From: Hyphomicrobiales bacterium
GTDB lineage: Bacteria; Pseudomonadota; Alphaproteobacteria; Rhizobiales; Beijerinckiaceae
Assembly (NCBI GenBank): GCA_027489835.1
Contig: JAIXZF010000377.1
Span: 1-7,978, forward strand
Length of the DNA: 7,978 bases
Direction of reading: 5' to 3'
The notes under the pieces were generated by a model. It worked only from the letters and a program-made list of their open reading frames with translations, was not told where the DNA came from and did not search any database. Made by a program: the position numbers and the translations under genes. How positions within the stretch are numbered: the stretch's first letter is position 1; every line of letters begins with the position of its first letter. Shown in pieces: positions 5,974-7,978 of the stretch.

Positions 5974-7489
5974 CCTTTCCCTTCAAGCGGCGCGCGGCCG
6001 GCTCTCCAGCGGAGCCCCGCTGGCCATCGTCGACATCGGCTCCAACTCGGTGCGCCTCGTTGTCTACGAGAACCTGTCGCGCTCCCCGACGCCGATCTTC
6101 AACGAGAAGGAGATGGCCGGCCTCGGCCGCGGCGTCACCTCCACCGGCAAGCTGGCAGCCGACGCCGTCCGGAAGGCGCACGGCGCGCTGGAGCGCTTCC
6201 GCGTGCTGTGGGAAGCGATGGACGTCAGCGACGTTCGCGTCATCGCCACGGCCGCCGCGCGCTATGCCAGCAACGGACCCGATTTCCTCGCCGAGGCCGA
6301 GCGCATCTGCGGCCGCCCGATCGAGCTGATCAGCGGCGACCGCGAGGCGTTCCTGTCGGCGCTCGGCGTGATCTCGGGCTTCGCCGCGCCTGACGGCATC
6401 GTCGGAGACTTGGGCGGCGGCTCGCTCGAGCTGATCGGCGTCGACGGCCAGACCGTCGGGGAGGGCGTCTCGGTCCCCTTGGGCGGGCTCGCCCTTCAGG
6501 ATCGCTCGGGCGGCGTGCTCAAGGCGGCCGAGAAGATCGTGCGCGACGAGCTCGACAAGCTGCCGCAGATCGACGCCATGAGGGGGCGCTCGTTCTACGC
6601 GGTCGGGGGCACCTGGCGCGCGCTGGCCAAGCTGCACCAGCGTCAGACCAACTACCCGCTCAGCGTCATGCACGGCTACACCGTGCCGGCGCGCGACGTG
6701 GCCGATTTCGCGCGCATGGTCGAGCGGGTGGACGCGGAGATCCTCGACTCGATCGATTCGGTCTCCTCGGCCCGCCGGCCGCTGCTTGCCTATGGCGCGC
6801 TGGTGCTCGACCACATCATCAAGCGCGGCAGGCCGAAGGCCGTCGTCATCTCGGCGCAGGGCGTGCGCGAGGGGCTCCTGCACGAGCAGCTCGACCCGGG
6901 CGAGCAGCTGGTCGACCCGCTGATCCGCGCCGCCGAGGATTACAACCTGCTGCGCTCGCGCGATCCTGCCCATGCCGGCGAGCTGATCGCCTTTGCTGAC
7001 GCCTTCTTCGAGGGCGCCGGGCTCGACGAGACGGCGGAGGAGCGCCGGCTGCGCCGCGCCGCCTGCCTGCTGGCCGACATCGGCTGGCGCGCCCATCCCG
7101 ATTACCGCGGCGAGCAGAGCCTCAACGTGATCGCCCACGCCGCCTTCATCGGCCTCGACCACCCGGCCCGCGCCTATCTCGCGCTCGCGGTGTTCTATCG
7201 CTATGCCGGGCTCAAGGATGAGGGCGTCTCGTTGCGCCTGCGCGAATTGACCGGCCCGCGCCTGCTTGATCGCGCCCGGCTGCTCGGAGCTGTGATGCGC
7301 GTGGCCTTCCTGCTGTCCGCTGCCATGCATGGCCTCCTGCCGAGGATGAGCCTGGCCGCGACCGACAAGCGCGTGGTGCTGACGGTTCCGAATGAACTCG
7401 GCTGCCTCGCCAGCGACCGCGTGACGGGGCGCCTCAAGCAGCTCGCCAAGCTGCTAGGCCGGGATGCGCATATCGTGCTGAAGCCCTGA
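5918..7489 (+). CDS. ppx: Exopolyphosphatase (Ppx/GppA family)
   Basis: Ppx removes terminal phosphates from polyphosphate and opposes the upstream kinase; family members can also hydrolyse pppGpp. The 523-aa product (E. coli Ppx is 513) has the ASKHA-fold phosphate loops AIVDIGSNSVRL (36-47) and GDLGGGS (163-169). SGDREA (139-144) supplies E143, which I align with the catalytic E121 of E. coli. AVGGTWRALAKLH and VISAQGVREGLL follow, and the C-terminal helical domain has LDHPARAYLALAVFYRYAG (413-431). The start is GTG 5918, inside ppk in another frame. The only other plausible in-frame start before the VDIGSN block is TTG 5930, and neither has a clear Shine-Dalgarno, so translation is probably coupled to ppk. 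Position after ppk favours Ppx over GppA; substrate preference cannot be read from sequence. Confidence 0.94.
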   Translation: MENPLPSQAPRSSPAAGDDLSLQAARGRLSSGAPLAIVDIGSNSVRLVVYENLSRSPTPIFNEKEMAGLGRGVTSTGKLAADAVRKAHGALERFRVLWEAMDVSDVRVIATAAARYASNGPDFLAEAERICGRPIELISGDREAFLSALGVISGFAAPDGIVGDLGGGSLELIGVDGQTVGEGVSVPLGGLALQDRSGGVLKAAEKIVRDELDKLPQIDAMRGRSFYAVGGTWRALAKLHQRQTNYPLSVMHGYTVPARDVADFARMVERVDAEILDSIDSVSSARRPLLAYGALVLDHIIKRGRPKAVVISAQGVREGLLHEQLDPGEQLVDPLIRAAEDYNLLRSRDPAHAGELIAFADAFFEGAGLDETAEERRLRRAACLLADIGWRAHPDYRGEQSLNVIAHAAFIGLDHPARAYLALAVFYRYAGLKDEGVSLRLRELTGPRLLDRARLLGAVMRVAFLLSAAMHGLLPRMSLAATDKRVVLTVPNELGCLASDRVTGRLKQLAKLLGRDAHIVLKP

Positions 7490-7498
7490 GGGCAGCGC

Positions 7499-7526
7499 GG
7501 GCGCCGGCCCAGCACGAGCCCGGCCC
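7499..7526 (+). terminator. Weak GC-rich hairpin after ppx, possible terminator
   Basis: GGGC-g-CCGG (7499-7507) can pair with CCGGCCC (7520-7526) through seven pairs with one bulged G and a 12-nt loop. It starts 10 nt after the ppx stop. There is no T-tract, so it is at best a weak or Rho-assisted terminator or an mRNA 3'-end stabiliser. Confidence 0.25.
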
Positions 7527-7537
7527 TCGATCCTCAA

Positions 7538-7613
7538 TCATTGCGAGCGGAGCGAAGCAACCCGGCACAGGGCTTCTGCCAGAGCCTGGATCGCGTCGCT
7601 GCGCTCGCGATGA
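7538..7613. repeat. Palindromic intergenic repeat (REP/MITE-like hairpin)
   Basis: Two imperfectly complementary arms, 7538-7565 (starting TCATTGCGAGCGGAGCGAAG) and 7585-7613 (ending CTGCGCTCGCGATGA), can fold back on each other around a 19-nt centre. Within the centre GGCT (7571-7574) and AGCC (7583-7586) allow an alternative short hairpin at the tip. The arm sequence resembles a widespread family of intergenic palindromes (ATTGCGAGCG...AGCGAAGCAA) that I recall from rhizobial and other proteobacterial genomes. It encodes nothing. It may act as an mRNA stabiliser or terminator for ppx, or be a relic of a small transposable repeat. Confidence 0.7.
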
Positions 7614-7651
7614 CGGCGTGGATTGAAGTGGTTGCGATAAAACAGGAAGCC

Positions 7652-7679
7652 AGGCTTGAAGGCCCTTGCCTTCAAGCCT
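7652..7679 (-). terminator. Perfect 12-bp hairpin at the end of rnd, probable terminator
   Basis: AGGCTTGAAGGC (7652-7663) and GCCTTCAAGCCT (7668-7679) are exact inverted repeats around a 4-nt loop. Read on the minus strand, the rnd stop codon (7674-7672) lies inside the ascending stem. A T-rich stretch CCTGTTTTA follows a few bases after the stem, so it fits an imperfect intrinsic terminator for rnd. On the plus strand no T-tract follows, but the hairpin could still block read-through from ppx in this convergent gap. Confidence 0.6.
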
Positions 7680-7978
7680 CGACGCTGACCTTACCGCCGC
7701 GCATCCTGAGGCTGAGTTGACCCGACTTGAGCGCCAGCGCCTTGTCGCCGAACAGCGTGCGCCGCCAACCCTTGAGCGCCGGCACGTCCGCCTCGTCGTC
7801 GGCCGCGATGGCTTCCAGATCGTCGATGGTGGCGATGATCTTGGGCGCGACGCGCTCGGCATCCGACACGGCCTTGAGCAGCACCTTCATCAGGTCCAGC
7901 ACGGCGCCATTGCCGCCGCTGCGATGCTCGCGGTCCATGCGCGGCAGCGTCTTGGGATCGATCGACAGCGCCCGCTCC
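7672..7978 (-). CDS. rnd: Ribonuclease D, C-terminal fragment (cut by window edge)
   Basis: The last 101 codons are present; the gene enters from the right edge with an open frame (ERALSIDPKTLPRMDREH...). RNase D is a 3'-5' exoribonuclease that trims tRNA and other stable RNA precursors in the cytosol. The DEDD exonuclease domain lies outside the window. What is seen is the C-terminal helical (HRDC-side) part and tail, including NGAVLDLMKVLLKAVSD, IATIDDLEAIAADDEADVPALKGWRR and LFGDKALALKSGQL, which I recognise from alphaproteobacterial RNase D. The internal ATG at 7938 is only a methionine codon, not a start. The gene converges on ppx, as in related genomes, and ends in the hairpin at 7652-7679. 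Confidence 0.85.
   Translation of the reverse strand, partial: ERALSIDPKTLPRMDREHRSGGNGAVLDLMKVLLKAVSDAERVAPKIIATIDDLEAIAADDEADVPALKGWRRTLFGDKALALKSGQLSLRMRGGKVSVEA

Noticed and set aside
5891..7330. 479-codon minus-strand frame opposite ppx, and a 321-codon one at 1795-2760 opposite the transporter gene
   Set aside because: Both are compositional shadows with Arg/Glu/Asp/Gln-rich, motif-free translations, while the sense frames carry clear family signatures.

Overview
The window is a compact, GC-rich stretch of ordinary chromosome. It looks alphaproteobacterial, most likely Hyphomicrobiales (Rhizobiales; a Bosea-, Bradyrhizobium- or Rhodopseudomonas-like organism). The grounds are strong G/C bias at third codon positions, an HdaA-type DnaA homologue with an N-terminal clamp motif, the order hdaA-ppk-ppx facing rnd, and a GCGAGCG/AGCGAAGC-type palindromic intergenic repeat of a kind I associate with these genomes. 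The genus is a guess; the class is fairly secure. I see no mobile element, CRISPR array or RNA gene.

Layout. Bases 1-1138 (minus strand) hold the 5' end of purN and all of purM, joined by an ATGA overlap. Bases 1139-1300 are a divergent promoter region. From 1301 to 7489 five genes run on the plus strand with almost no gaps: a CDP-alcohol phosphatidyltransferase, an AI-2E/PerM-family membrane protein, hdaA (regulatory inactivation of DnaA), ppk (polyphosphate kinase 1) and ppx (exopolyphosphatase). Two junctions overlap: 8 nt at perM-type/hdaA and 56 nt at ppk/ppx. Bases 7490-7671 are a convergent intergenic region with a palindromic repeat and a perfect 12-bp hairpin. From 7672 to the end lies the 3' part of rnd (ribonuclease D), on the minus strand.

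How the genes work together. purM and purN serve IMP synthesis. hdaA limits replication initiation by resetting DnaA-ATP. ppk and ppx make and degrade polyphosphate and are almost certainly cotranscribed. The short segment between the hdaA stop and ppk contains a PHO-box-like direct repeat and then a strong Shine-Dalgarno sequence in front of a GTG codon. I therefore start ppk at GTG 3712 rather than at the upstream in-frame ATG 3640, and infer that ppk-ppx can be induced by phosphate starvation apart from hdaA. The grouping purMN / perM-type / hda / ppk-ppx echoes the E. coli neighbourhood perM-bepA-yfgD-hda-uraA-upp-purMN-ppk-ppx, so it looks like an old conserved neighbourhood.

I did not find a convincing undescribed system. 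The points most worth a second look are the PHO-box candidate and ppk start, the 56-nt ppk/ppx overlap, the uncertain substrate of the CDP-alcohol transferase, and the palindromic repeat beside rnd.
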